The notes under the pieces were generated by a model. That model searched no databases. It was not told where the DNA came from and was given only the letters and a program-made list of their open reading frames with translations. A DNA stretch of 64,000 bases. Source: Jejudonia soesokkakensis. GTDB lineage: Bacteria > Bacteroidota > Bacteroidia > Flavobacteriales > Flavobacteriaceae. Shown here piece after piece: positions 42,374 through 51,070 of the stretch; within the stretch, counting starts at the first letter, position 1; each line of letters begins with the position of its first letter. Location of the stretch: positions 248,001 to 312,000 of the forward strand of contig NZ_JBHTBN010000003.1 in NCBI RefSeq assembly GCF_042664795.1, given 5' to 3'. A program made the position numbers and the translations under genes.

Positions 42374-42964
42374 ATGAAAAAACTAGGCATACTACTTTTA
42401 GGTATAGTATTTATAAGCTTTATAAGCTGTAACGAAACTAAAAAAGAAGAAACCGTTGAAAAAACAGTTGAAGAAATTATCGACAACAAAACTGTTGAAG
42501 TTGATGAAACACCTATCGCATTAGGAATTGAATTAGAGGGTAAGAGTGGCAGTTCCTCTAGCGCAAGAATTAAATTTTTACAAGAAGATGGTCTAGTTAA
42601 AATGGAAGCAAGACTTAATGGTCTAGAGCCAGGTACTCATGCGATACATATTCATGAAAAAGCAGATTGTTCTGCCGATGATGCTACTTCATCTGGTGGT
42701 CATTGGAATCCAACATTTGAACCTCATGGAAAATGGGGAGATGAAGAAGGATATCACCGAGGCGATATAGGAAATTTTGAAGTTGGCGAAGATGGTACTG
42801 GATCGATTTCTATGCAAACAGACGAATGGTGTTTAGGGTGCGATGATGAAAAGAAAAATATTATTGGAAAAGCCATCATTGTACATCAAGGAGCAGATGA
42901 TTTCACATCTCAACCTTCTGGTGATGCAGGAGCAAGAGTAAGTTGCGGAGGAATTATTCAATAA
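42374..42964 (+). CDS. sodC: Cu/Zn superoxide dismutase, lipoprotein
   Basis: The 196-residue protein has a lipoprotein signal (MKKLGILLLGIVFISFISC, Cys19) and the SodC fold. Copper ligands are the His pair in AIHIHEKADCS, the bridging His in SGGHWNPTFEPHG and the late His in AIIVHQGADD. Zinc ligands are the bridging His, EPHGKW, GYHRGD and the Asp that follows. The conserved disulfide uses Cys in ADCSADD and ARVSCGGI. An insertion containing EWCLGCDDE, with two extra Cys, precedes the last strand. It dismutates superoxide in the periplasm. Terminator follows. Confidence 0.94.
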   Translation: MKKLGILLLGIVFISFISCNETKKEETVEKTVEEIIDNKTVEVDETPIALGIELEGKSGSSSSARIKFLQEDGLVKMEARLNGLEPGTHAIHIHEKADCSADDATSSGGHWNPTFEPHGKWGDEEGYHRGDIGNFEVGEDGTGSISMQTDEWCLGCDDEKKNIIGKAIIVHQGADDFTSQPSGDAGARVSCGGIIQ

Positions 42965-42987
42965 CAATAAAATTATACCTTATAAGT

Positions 42988-43017
42988 AAAAAGAGCTGTT
43001 TAACTACAGCTCTTTTT
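42988..43017. terminator. Bidirectional terminator between sodC and DUF6503 genes
   Basis: The 12-bp perfect stem AAAAAGAGCTGT / ACAGCTCTTTTT with a 6-base loop has A and T runs at its ends, so it can work in both directions. Confidence 0.88.
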
Positions 43018-43023
43018 AATATA

Positions 43024-43827
43024 CTATTTTTCCACTATTATTGCCTTTTCGGGTTTCTCAAAAACACCGTTTTCTAATACAGTGGCAGAAACAGTTCTGT
43101 TTTTGAATACCAGGTCATTACGCTCATCTGTTGGCTTGTTATCCTTAACATTATACCATGTTAATTTTTTAGGGAGCACAAGACCATTTACATTAGACCA
43201 ATCATCATATTTAATAAAATGCCAGTCTGAAGATTTTTCTCCTTTAGTATACGTAACGGTGTACCCCAGCCATTCCATAGTATTGGTTTCTGGGTCTGAG
43301 AAAAGAATATATTCATCTTCTGGAGAATCTCCAATACCATTATTATAGCCTATTTTGGTAGCAGTATACATTTTTCCATCTAATTCTGTGGGTTCCATTT
43401 CTGAATAAACAATTCCTTCGTCTCCTAACACAAAAGGCATTGCGTAAAAATAGAACATAAGATTGTGATAAAAACGTGCATTTCCTTTGTAGGATTCTGG
43501 TTCATTTTCCAGCAACCATACCTCATTTCCATCATAGCCAATCGACCATTTTTTTGTTTCTATCTTAGATTTCCTATCTTTTAATGAGATAGTATGTGTC
43601 TCTTTATCGCCTCTACCCTCAATCTCATAACACAAATTATTCATTGAATTCCAGTTTTCAAATCCGCCATGTGCTTCAAATACTGAAGCGATATGTTTTG
43701 GATACTGTATTGAAGATGGAGTTTCTTCGGTATTCTCAATAACGGTGGATTCTACCACAGTCTCTTTTGTTTCATCTTTACACGATATAAAGAATGCAAC
43801 TAATACTATTAAAAGGAATTTTTTCAT
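43024..43827 (-). CDS. DUF6503 family lipoprotein
   Basis: The 267-residue protein has a lipoprotein signal (MKKFLLIVLVAFFISC, Cys16), the lead-in IQYPKHIASVFEAHGGFENW, and beta strands such as CYEIEGRGDKETHTISLKDR and YDGNEVWLLENEPESYKG. A loop ends in GLVLPKKLTWYNVKDNKPTD. These are features of the bacteroidotal DUF6503 family, whose fold resembles LolA/LolB lipid-binding proteins. The start at 43827 is preferred over an upstream in-frame ATG since it begins the signal peptide. Function unknown. Confidence 0.8.
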   Translation of the reverse strand: MKKFLLIVLVAFFISCKDETKETVVESTVIENTEETPSSIQYPKHIASVFEAHGGFENWNSMNNLCYEIEGRGDKETHTISLKDRKSKIETKKWSIGYDGNEVWLLENEPESYKGNARFYHNLMFYFYAMPFVLGDEGIVYSEMEPTELDGKMYTATKIGYNNGIGDSPEDEYILFSDPETNTMEWLGYTVTYTKGEKSSDWHFIKYDDWSNVNGLVLPKKLTWYNVKDNKPTDERNDLVFKNRTVSATVLENGVFEKPEKAIIVEK

Positions 43828-43979
43828 GTAGTTTATTTTAAAGATAAAAATACGAAACTGAAACAAACAGCATATTTTATTCTGCGTTTTTTACTATTTA
43901 TAGTACGTCGAATGATATATTATTTACTTACTTATTTGTAATTTTGAATTTATCAAATGACATCGTTTTAATCAAAGTT

Positions 43980-44417
43980 ATGAAATTTAAAATTCTATCT
44001 ATCCTCTTATTATCATTTACAATCATTTCCTGCAATGAGCAAGGTAAAAGTGACGTTGTAAAAGAAAAACGAACCGATCTACTTGACAAGACAACATCTG
44101 CCAATATAGTTCTCTGGATGCAAAAGAAAAGAGATGCCATGAAATTGTATGACAATAATGCCGTGGAGGATGACAACTCACTTCTCACTAATAGAAAATG
44201 TAAAGTTCTCTTGGGAAGAATTCACAAAGTTGATGTTTCAGATATTGATCTACTCGATTATAAAATAGAAAATGGCGTTCAAGAATGGACCTATCGAATC
44301 ATTGTTTTTAGAGGTGACCGAACAGAAATATTTGTTGGTAAAGTTGCTTATGATAAAGGTCTCAAAATGGGAGAAACGATTGTAGACTGGGTTAAAACAA
44401 GTCAACTGGACGTTTAA
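43980..44417 (+). CDS. Hypothetical lipoprotein
   Basis: The 145-residue protein has a lipoprotein signal (MKFKILSILLLSFTIISC, Cys18) and a soluble domain of about 120 residues with CKVLLGRIHKVDVSDIDLLD and EWTYRIIVFRGDRTEIFVGK. No family recognised. It is convergent with the nitroreductase gene and their stop codons overlap (TTAA). The ATG at 43980 is preferred over one 36 bases upstream because it begins the signal peptide. Confidence 0.7.
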   Translation: MKFKILSILLLSFTIISCNEQGKSDVVKEKRTDLLDKTTSANIVLWMQKKRDAMKLYDNNAVEDDNSLLTNRKCKVLLGRIHKVDVSDIDLLDYKIENGVQEWTYRIIVFRGDRTEIFVGKVAYDKGLKMGETIVDWVKTSQLDV

Positions 44418-45052
44418 TCAATTTCTACAATAATTTCAGATTCACTTCGCCGTACTTTCTTTAATGTTGCGTGTAAGTCGTCCTGAGCTCTATATCCTAC
44501 TGCCAATACCAGAACAGATCTTAGTCCTCTAGTACCTAGCGCTAAGAAGTCATCGTATTTTTCAGGATCAAATCCCTCAATAGGACAGGAGTCTATTTGT
44601 TCATGTGCACAAACTGTAAGGAGATTCCCCAACGCAATGTAAGCCTGTTTGGCCATCCAAGTATGGATCTCATCGTTCGTTTTTTCAGAAAAGCTATCAA
44701 TTAAATACAATTCAAAAGGATGTAAAATAGCACGAGGTGTATTTCTGGTCTTTTCGACCTTTTCAAAATACCGTTTTATATAGTTTGAAGTAATCTCATT
44801 TTCTGTGCATAACACAAGTACATGAGATGCATCTGCTACCTGTTGTTGTTCATGCGTAAAAGGCACTAACTTTTTTTGAAGCGCTGTATTATTAATTACA
44901 ACCATTTTTAAAGGCTGTAAGCCATAAGATGTTGCAGTCAACCTAAAAGCTTCTTTTAAAATGGTTAGTTTTTCTTCGGAAAGCTTTTTAGTAGAATCAA
45001 ATTTTTTTGTCGCGTAACGCCAGGCCAATTTTTCTATAATTGTTGAACTCAT
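44414..45052 (-). CDS. NAD(P)H-dependent nitroreductase family oxidoreductase
   Basis: The 212-residue flavoprotein shows the nitroreductase pattern: N-terminal RYATKKFD, the FMN-binding RLTATSYGLQPLKMVVI, the central MAKQAYIALGNLLTVCAHEQ, the IDSCPIEGFDPEKYD motif and VLVLAVGYRAQDD. It matches the NfsB/NAD(P)H dihydropteridine-reductase-like group and would be a dimeric FMN enzyme reducing quinones or nitroaromatics. The gene is divergent from the frameshifted thioesterase. Confidence 0.92.
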   Translation of the reverse strand: MSSTIIEKLAWRYATKKFDSTKKLSEEKLTILKEAFRLTATSYGLQPLKMVVINNTALQKKLVPFTHEQQQVADASHVLVLCTENEITSNYIKRYFEKVEKTRNTPRAILHPFELYLIDSFSEKTNDEIHTWMAKQAYIALGNLLTVCAHEQIDSCPIEGFDPEKYDDFLALGTRGLRSVLVLAVGYRAQDDLHATLKKVRRSESEIIVEID

Positions 45053-45145
45053 AGTCAGTATCTTTACCGTACAAAAATAAGCAACCTTAGTTTAGCAACT
45101 TAAATTAAGCCATTGTTACTATCAATTCCTTAAAAGAAAAAATAG

Positions 45146-45531
45146 ATGCAAGATCTTTCAGCACTAATTGAAAAAAGTGAAACGCGCATATTTAAAGCAG
45201 TATTCCCTAATACCACCAACCACTATGATACTCTCTTTGGTGGAACTACTTTACACATGATGGATGAAGCCTCATTTATTTGTGCAACACGATTTAGCAG
45301 AAAAAAGTGGTAACAGTCTCCACAGATAAAATTGATTTTACCACTCCCATTCCACAGGGAAGCATCGTTGAGCTCATTGCACGTATCGACAAGGTTGGGA
45401 GAACGAGCTGTGTTGTAAAAGTTGAAGTATTTATGGAAGATATGTACAGCTATGAACGAAACAAAGCCGTTACGGGATTTTTTACCTTTGTAGCCGTAGA
45501 TGATGCCAAAAAACCCATTCCAATTTTTTAA
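45146..45531 (+). pseudogene. Acyl-CoA thioesterase (hotdog fold) with a single-base frameshift
   Basis: The first frame (ATG at 45146) reads MQDLSALIEKSETRIFKAVF and continues with NHYDTLFGGTTLHMMDEASF, the hotdog-thioesterase signature, then hits TAA at 45311. The rest of the domain continues in another frame from about 45307 (VTVSTDKIDFTTPIPQGSIV ... YERNKAVTGFFTFVAVDD). The switch occurs at a run of six A (45301-45306); seven A would restore RKKVVTVSTDK without loss. It would hydrolyse acyl-CoA, and the downstream half looks under normal constraint. A sequencing error or recent mutation is likelier than programmed slippage. If intact, the product would be 128 residues. Confidence 0.85.
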
Positions 45532-47184
45532 TTATTTCTTACTCAGTGTTGGGTCGATTGCTAAAACAATTCCTCTTTTATTTGTAGACTGGAGTCGGGT
45601 GCCTGGTTTTAAGACAATTTTATTTTTTGAAGTCAACCTAAGTGAAGCTTCCTCACGAAATGTTTGATTTTGAATAACAACGCTTTCTGAAAGTGCTGTA
45701 AGTATAAAATCCCACCGATTAAAATCCTGATTTTCAACTGTAAGAGTTTCTGTTGGGCTAATCAAGTCATTGACCATTTTTACAGCACGACCCGTATGCA
45801 ATGCTCCTGCTCCATAATGACCTGCGAAAGGCTTGTTTCCCTCTATTTCATTGATATTTGTAGAAGTAATTTTTAAAATACTTTCAGCTTCAGGCAAAGG
45901 TAATTCGGGATATAAAGAAAACATTAAACCTAAAGTTCCCGCAACCAGTGGAGCAGCCATTGAAGTTGACTGATATTTATTATAAATGTATTCGGGTTTT
46001 AGCAAATAGTTTCCGAAGCTAAACACCAAAACTCCTGGAGCAACAATATCTACCATCGGATTTAAAGTTGGCGTACTTACCAAATAAATATAAGGCTCTT
46101 TCTCGGGATTATTGTCTGTAAAGCCAAGTGACCTTCCTAGATAATTTTTAATATTCTGTGCATAATAGTTTCCATCGCTTGACAAACCAAAATTATCATA
46201 CGGAGTTTCATATTTATAGGTGACCGAACTTACAGAAATAACGTTTTCATAAGAAGCCGGATAATACAATTTCTTTCCATAATTTTCACTCCAAGGTCTG
46301 TTCCCAGCACTAGCTACTATAATAGTTCCGTTGTCATACATTTCATTTATGACTTCTTGGGCGGTCTCATAATACTTTGTAGTAACAAAGCTACAGTTAA
46401 GTATTTTGGCACCCGCCTGAGACAATTCTAGTAATTGATCAAATGTTGAAAAAGAACCATAGCGGCTTCCAAATACATCGCAATCATAGCAAACCCCTGC
46501 AATACCATATGCATTATCTCCCTGAGCTACTGCATTTGCACCTACACTATATCCATGACCGCCACCTACAACACTTTCTCTTAAAATAATAGTTTTATCC
46601 TTAAAATCAGGATGGTCCTTTGGCAATTTCTCGTCTGCAATACCAATGATAATTTCTGGAAAACCTGTAGTATATGCCCATGCCTGAGGCATTCCCAAAT
46701 AATCGTAATGTGCCATCGACACATCATACCCCAGGTTTTTTTTCCCTTTTATAGTGGTTCCATAATCATTAGGGTAATATACTTTTACCGTGGTATCTGC
46801 AACCACTTCTCCAAATTCAAATATATGTGAAGCTTCTCGAATAAGTGTTTTTTTTAGATTAGGAAGCTGCTCTTCACTGAGCGGATTAATTTTTGGAGTA
46901 ACCACTTTAACGCTATAGGTTCTCTTTAGCTTGTCATTTTGAGAGGTGGGAAATCCTTTCTTAAATTCTAAAATCGTTTCATCTTTAAGCAACGTAGCAA
47001 GTACTGGATCATTTCCTGTATATAATACAATACCTCCAGTTTTTGTGAATTCTAAATTCTCCACATTTGGTAATGTTCTTATATACATGTGCACAGTATC
47101 TAAGACTACAGCATCAGATTGTGCCAAAACATCCGGTATGGACATACACACCAAACTCAATATAAAATAAATAAGTCGAGCCAT
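45532..47184 (-). CDS. Exported S8 family subtilisin-like peptidase
   Basis: The 550-residue protein has a signal peptide (cut near DVLAQ), an N-terminal propeptide-like region and a subtilase domain. The catalytic Asp lies in IIIGIADEKLPKDHPDF, the His in GGGHGYSVGANAVAQG, and the Ser in STSMAAPLVAGTLGLMF. The Asp and His motifs diverge from the classic DTG and HGTHVA patterns but keep the residues. A C-terminal domain of about 80 residues (FREEASLRLTSKNKIVLKPG) may be a carbohydrate- or surface-binding module. The gene ends one base after the thioesterase stop and is convergent with it. Confidence 0.9.
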   Translation of the reverse strand: MARLIYFILSLVCMSIPDVLAQSDAVVLDTVHMYIRTLPNVENLEFTKTGGIVLYTGNDPVLATLLKDETILEFKKGFPTSQNDKLKRTYSVKVVTPKINPLSEEQLPNLKKTLIREASHIFEFGEVVADTTVKVYYPNDYGTTIKGKKNLGYDVSMAHYDYLGMPQAWAYTTGFPEIIIGIADEKLPKDHPDFKDKTIILRESVVGGGHGYSVGANAVAQGDNAYGIAGVCYDCDVFGSRYGSFSTFDQLLELSQAGAKILNCSFVTTKYYETAQEVINEMYDNGTIIVASAGNRPWSENYGKKLYYPASYENVISVSSVTYKYETPYDNFGLSSDGNYYAQNIKNYLGRSLGFTDNNPEKEPYIYLVSTPTLNPMVDIVAPGVLVFSFGNYLLKPEYIYNKYQSTSMAAPLVAGTLGLMFSLYPELPLPEAESILKITSTNINEIEGNKPFAGHYGAGALHTGRAVKMVNDLISPTETLTVENQDFNRWDFILTALSESVVIQNQTFREEASLRLTSKNKIVLKPGTRLQSTNKRGIVLAIDPTLSKK

Positions 47185-47234
47185 TGTTTATCGTAGTTTC
47201 ATGATAAAGATACCTACTATTTATAAAACATCCT

Positions 47235-47242
47235 TACTTTTG
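47235..47242 (+). promoter_or_regulatory. Bacteroidota -7 box close to a start codon
   Basis: TACTTTTG fits TAnnTTTG, and the ATG of the first glycosyltransferase follows four bases after it. A normal distance to the transcript start would make this mRNA leaderless or nearly so. No clear -33 element was seen. Confidence 0.4.
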
Positions 47243-47246
47243 TTTT

Positions 47247-48149
47247 ATGAGCCTTGAGGGATATTCCATTTTAATACCAACACATAATTATAACGTAACC
47301 ACGTTAGTACAAACTCTGGTTTCTCAAACTTCAAAAATTGACACTAAAATAGAAATTATTGTCTATGAAGATGGCTCTTCTTTATTTCTTTCTGAAAATG
47401 CTTCCGTAGAAAATACGGCAAATGTCACTTATATCCATAAAACTAAAAATATAGGCCGCGCTGGGGCTCGTCAATTTCTTGCTGAAAAAGCAGTATTTCA
47501 ATGGTTGCTTTTTCTGGATGCCGATGTGATGCCTGTTTCTGAAAATTTTATTTCAACGTATATCGCTACACTACAAACAGAAAACCATAAAGTGATTTGT
47601 GGCGGATTGGCATATGAAGAAGAAGTTCCCGAAAATAATAAAAGACTACGATGGTATTACGGAAGGGACCGGGAAGCCGTTTCTCTAGAAAAAAGAAACA
47701 AACGAAACTACTTTATTGTATCGGGAAATTTACTAGTTGAAAAAAATACATTTTTTGCTGCCAATACAAATTTTGAAAATCAGTACGGGCTTGACATCCT
47801 CTTTGGAAGCAGGTTAAAAAAACTAAACATACCGTTGTTGCATATCAATAATCCAGTGTACCATTTAGGACTTGATGATAATAAAACGTTTTTAAGAAAA
47901 TCCCTAAAAGCGGTAGAAAGTACCTTGTATTTTGAACAAAAGGGTCTTATAGACGATGACCAACGCGCGCTTCAAAAAAGTTACCTAAGGTTAAAACAAG
48001 TAGGTGGAACATCGATTTTTAACTTTATGCTTAAAAAACTAAAACCCATCATGGAACGGAATTTTTTATCAGGAAAACCCAATCTATTTTGGTTCGATCT
48101 CTACAGGTTACAGTATTATATTGAATTAAAAAAGAAGCACAATGCCTAA
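47247..48149 (+). CDS. Glycosyltransferase family 2
   Basis: The 300-residue protein has a GT-A fold: N-terminal SILIPTHNYNVTTLVQTLVS, the acidic EIIVYEDGSS, the NIGRAGARQFLAEKA region and a DxD-type LFLDADVMPVS. The C-terminus is Lys-rich and aromatic. It transfers a sugar from a nucleotide donor; the donor cannot be read from sequence. It overlaps the next glycosyltransferase gene by eight bases, and both belong to a cluster reaching to 53317. Confidence 0.9.
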   Translation: MSLEGYSILIPTHNYNVTTLVQTLVSQTSKIDTKIEIIVYEDGSSLFLSENASVENTANVTYIHKTKNIGRAGARQFLAEKAVFQWLLFLDADVMPVSENFISTYIATLQTENHKVICGGLAYEEEVPENNKRLRWYYGRDREAVSLEKRNKRNYFIVSGNLLVEKNTFFAANTNFENQYGLDILFGSRLKKLNIPLLHINNPVYHLGLDDNKTFLRKSLKAVESTLYFEQKGLIDDDQRALQKSYLRLKQVGGTSIFNFMLKKLKPIMERNFLSGKPNLFWFDLYRLQYYIELKKKHNA

Positions 48150-49071
48150 ATTTTCTGTCGTCATAGCAGTTTATAATAAAGAGAAATATATTGGCAATAC
48201 ACTGCAAAGCGTATTAGAACAGACATTTACAGATTTTGAAATTATCATCGTAAATGATGGCTCTACAGATAAGAGTGAAACTATTATCAACTCTTTTAAA
48301 GATTCTAGAATTTCCTATTATTCACAAAAAAATGCAGGAGCTGGCGCTGCCAGAAATACAGCCATACAAAAAGCAACAGCACCTTTTATAGCCCTATTGG
48401 ATGCAGATGATCTATGGGATACCACCTATCTAGAAGAACAAAACAGGCTTATCCTTAAATATCCATCCCAACATGTATATGCCTGTAACAGTAAAGTGCA
48501 AGACAAAAATCAATATCTTAATTTGAGCTATTCTGTTCCTATTACTGAAAAAGAAGATTTGGTGGTAAACTTTTTTGTAGCGAGTACTATTAATTCAATT
48601 ATCAATAGCTCTACTACTGTATTGAAAAAGGTAGTTTTTGAAACTGTAGGCTTTTACGACACATCAATAAACAGTGGTGAAGATACCGATTTGTTTATAC
48701 GCATAGGGTTGCAGTATGCTATTGTTTTTAGTCCTAAAATTTTAGTGACTATTGTAAGAAGTCAAGAAAGTCTATCACAAACGACACATTCAGCGAAAAA
48801 TAAACCCACTTTTGAAGCGTATGAAAAGTATGAAGACTCAAACAAACCATTAAAAAAATTTCTGGATCTGAATAGGTTTTCAATGGCCATACTGGCAAAA
48901 CTTGCCAATGAAAAAGAAACGTTTATGACATATTATAACAAAATTGATCCTAAAAATCTTAATTCAAAGCAACGATCACTTTTAAAAATGCCTGCCGAAA
49001 TGCTTAGAAAATTAAAATTGATTAAGAACTTTCTAAATAAAAAAGGAGCTAATTTTTCAGCTTTTAAATAA
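48142..49071 (+). CDS. Glycosyltransferase family 2
   Basis: The 309-residue GT2 enzyme has the typical start FSVVIAVYNKEKYIGNTLQS, IIIVNDGSTDKS, GAGAARNTAI and the DxD motif LLDADDLWD, followed by the acceptor-side ED motif in INSGEDTDLFIRIG. It is a likely inverting transferase of an O-antigen or exopolysaccharide pathway. It overlaps the upstream transferase gene and is convergent with the next membrane gene, with adjacent stops. Confidence 0.92.
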   Translation: MPKFSVVIAVYNKEKYIGNTLQSVLEQTFTDFEIIIVNDGSTDKSETIINSFKDSRISYYSQKNAGAGAARNTAIQKATAPFIALLDADDLWDTTYLEEQNRLILKYPSQHVYACNSKVQDKNQYLNLSYSVPITEKEDLVVNFFVASTINSIINSSTTVLKKVVFETVGFYDTSINSGEDTDLFIRIGLQYAIVFSPKILVTIVRSQESLSQTTHSAKNKPTFEAYEKYEDSNKPLKKFLDLNRFSMAILAKLANEKETFMTYYNKIDPKNLNSKQRSLLKMPAEMLRKLKLIKNFLNKKGANFSAFK

Positions 49072-50580
49072 TCAATTCAATTGTACTTTCACAGCTTCGC
49101 TTCCATCATATTTTTTTTCAAATATGATAGTATGCCCTCTTGCAGTGAGCTTTTCTAAAATATAGTCTTTTTCATCAAAAGATTTATCTTCAGAAAAACT
49201 ATGTGCAAACAGTATCCAAATCGTTCCTTTGATAGATTCAATTTCAGGAATGTATTTGTAAGGGGTTGCTTTATAATATGTTCCGCGGACAATGTTTTTG
49301 TTTTCAAAAGCAGGGTTTTGATAACTATAAAAATTAAAAACATCGATGGCGCTTCCGTAGACATATAAAGTTTCAGAAGGTTGAATTTCTTTAGCAATAT
49401 ATTCAATAGAGTCTCGAACTTCCTCTACATGAAATGGGTATTTTTTAAAAAAACTAAAAAATATCATTCCCATGACAAGAACTATAATAATTACAGGGTT
49501 TAACGTATACTTTTTAAATAAATATCTGGTAGTAATTAACATTCCGTAGCTCATTGAAAAAACAAAAAGTGGGAGTAAATATAAAATAAGCCTATCCCGC
49601 ATTGGGTATAAATGCAGTCCTGACAAAATTAAATGTATCAAAGCTGGAACTATCAAAATGTAAAGTAATGGATAAAAACGAGTACGGATACATTTGACAA
49701 GCGCAATACATATAAAAATGGCTGGAATCATCATAAATACATAGCCTTCCATAATAAAATAGCAAATATCCTTTGCGATGTGTGCAAAGTAGCTGTAAAA
49801 TTCTAAAGAAAATGGATCTAAAGGCAGAAAGCCATATTCCCAAAAGTTTAGCATTGTAGGCTCTTTATTAATTGGGTGTCCCTTGATAAATAAAAAATAA
49901 TAAGGGAAAAAACTTACTACCCAAAAAACACCTACTAACAGTACTTTAAAGTTATTTTTTCTTACCGCAAGAAAGTAAATCACATAACCTCCAAAAGCAC
50001 TTAATACAATTACAGAAATATTCGACAGCCAAATTGAAAGGACACCCATGATTGTATATACAATTAATTTTTTGGTCGTTGAAGTATTTAGTATGCTAAG
50101 AGAATAATAAAGTAGTAACACACATATAAAAACGTCCAGCGAATACTGCTTTACTTCCCAGGAGTAATAGAGTAACTTGTAATTAAGACTTAAAATTGCA
50201 GTAGCCAGTAGTGATACGGTAACCGACTTAAATAATAATCTTGAACTTTTAAAAGCATATAAAAGTGTGAGAAGAAACGCTAAAAATGGTAGGAAGCGCA
50301 GCACAAAATCTTTATTGCCAAATAAGTTAGTAAGCAGTTTTTGCAACAACAAAAAACCAATGGGTGCAACTTGATTTGAGTCCAACGGCTCTAAAAGACC
50401 TAAAAAATCACGTGTAATGATATTAGTTGCAAGTTTTCCTTCATCGAGCCATAAACTCCTATTAAGTCCTGCTTGTAAAAAAGCTGCACTTATTCCTACA
50501 AATATAAATCCCCACAATACTCTCTTTAAAAGTAAATTGTTTGAGAAACCCTTTAAAATTTCAGGGGTTAAATGGATCAT
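49072..50580 (-). CDS. Membrane glycosyltransferase (GT39/ArnT-like)
   Basis: The 502-residue protein has 10 or more hydrophobic segments. Its N-terminal loop (AGLNRSLWLDEGKLATNII) contains the acidic motif of GT39/GT83 enzymes, which use polyprenyl-phosphate sugars. A following DFLGLLEPLDSNQVAPIGFL and periplasmic C-terminal domain (EIQPSETLYVYGSAIDVFNF) complete the picture. It probably adds a sugar to a lipid, glycan or protein on the periplasmic face. It is convergent with the GT2 gene at 48142. Confidence 0.8.
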   Translation of the reverse strand: MIHLTPEILKGFSNNLLLKRVLWGFIFVGISAAFLQAGLNRSLWLDEGKLATNIITRDFLGLLEPLDSNQVAPIGFLLLQKLLTNLFGNKDFVLRFLPFLAFLLTLLYAFKSSRLLFKSVTVSLLATAILSLNYKLLYYSWEVKQYSLDVFICVLLLYYSLSILNTSTTKKLIVYTIMGVLSIWLSNISVIVLSAFGGYVIYFLAVRKNNFKVLLVGVFWVVSFFPYYFLFIKGHPINKEPTMLNFWEYGFLPLDPFSLEFYSYFAHIAKDICYFIMEGYVFMMIPAIFICIALVKCIRTRFYPLLYILIVPALIHLILSGLHLYPMRDRLILYLLPLFVFSMSYGMLITTRYLFKKYTLNPVIIIVLVMGMIFFSFFKKYPFHVEEVRDSIEYIAKEIQPSETLYVYGSAIDVFNFYSYQNPAFENKNIVRGTYYKATPYKYIPEIESIKGTIWILFAHSFSEDKSFDEKDYILEKLTARGHTIIFEKKYDGSEAVKVQLN

Positions 50581-50647
50581 ATGCTTATCTGGATTAATAT
50601 ATGCTTTTCATTGTATATAATAAAATTCAAGCACCTGCGACTTCAAA

Positions 50648-51070
50648 TTAGTCAGTAGTTTTTGTGTAGCTTTTAAAATCATTATAATCACGAAGGTAAT
50701 CGCTCTCTTTATATACATCGCTTACTAAAGATAAACACACGGCTCCTGCCGAAAAATTATCAAGCTCTCGCCAGATTCCATTAGGAATTAAAAGTCCTTT
50801 ATTAGGACGGTTTAATGTGTACACCTTACGTTCAAGTCCGTTGTCTAGTACCACATCAAAACTACCACTTAAAGCAATTAAGAACTGTTGCAGTTCTATG
50901 TGCGCATGCCCTCCCCGACTGCTATCACTAGGCACATCATATAAGTAATAGACGCGTTTAATCTCATACGGAAGAATCTTTTTTTCAATCACCGAAAGAT
51001 TTCCACGCCCATCTGGGTCACTAATTTTAGGAATATCGATTAATTGAATACTATCTAAAGATTTATGCAT
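50648..51070 (-). CDS. FdtA/QdtA-type sugar 3,4-ketoisomerase (cupin)
   Basis: The 140-residue cupin has the family start DIPKISDPDGRGNLSVIEK, KRVYYLYDVPSDSSRGGHAH with the catalytic His region, and GSFDVVLDNG ... LLIPNGIWRELDNFSAGAVC. FdtA-type enzymes convert dTDP-4-keto-6-deoxyglucose to the 3-keto isomer for 3-amino or 3,6-dideoxy sugars. No rmlAB or aminotransferase gene is within the window, so the rest of the pathway lies elsewhere. It overlaps the upstream glycosyltransferase gene by eight bases. Confidence 0.85.
   Translation of the reverse strand: MHKSLDSIQLIDIPKISDPDGRGNLSVIEKKILPYEIKRVYYLYDVPSDSSRGGHAHIELQQFLIALSGSFDVVLDNGLERKVYTLNRPNKGLLIPNGIWRELDNFSAGAVCLSLVSDVYKESDYLRDYNDFKSYTKTTD

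Noticed and set aside
45307..45531. Separate 74-residue gene
   Set aside because: It is the second half of the frameshifted thioesterase; the 'start' GTG is an internal Val codon.
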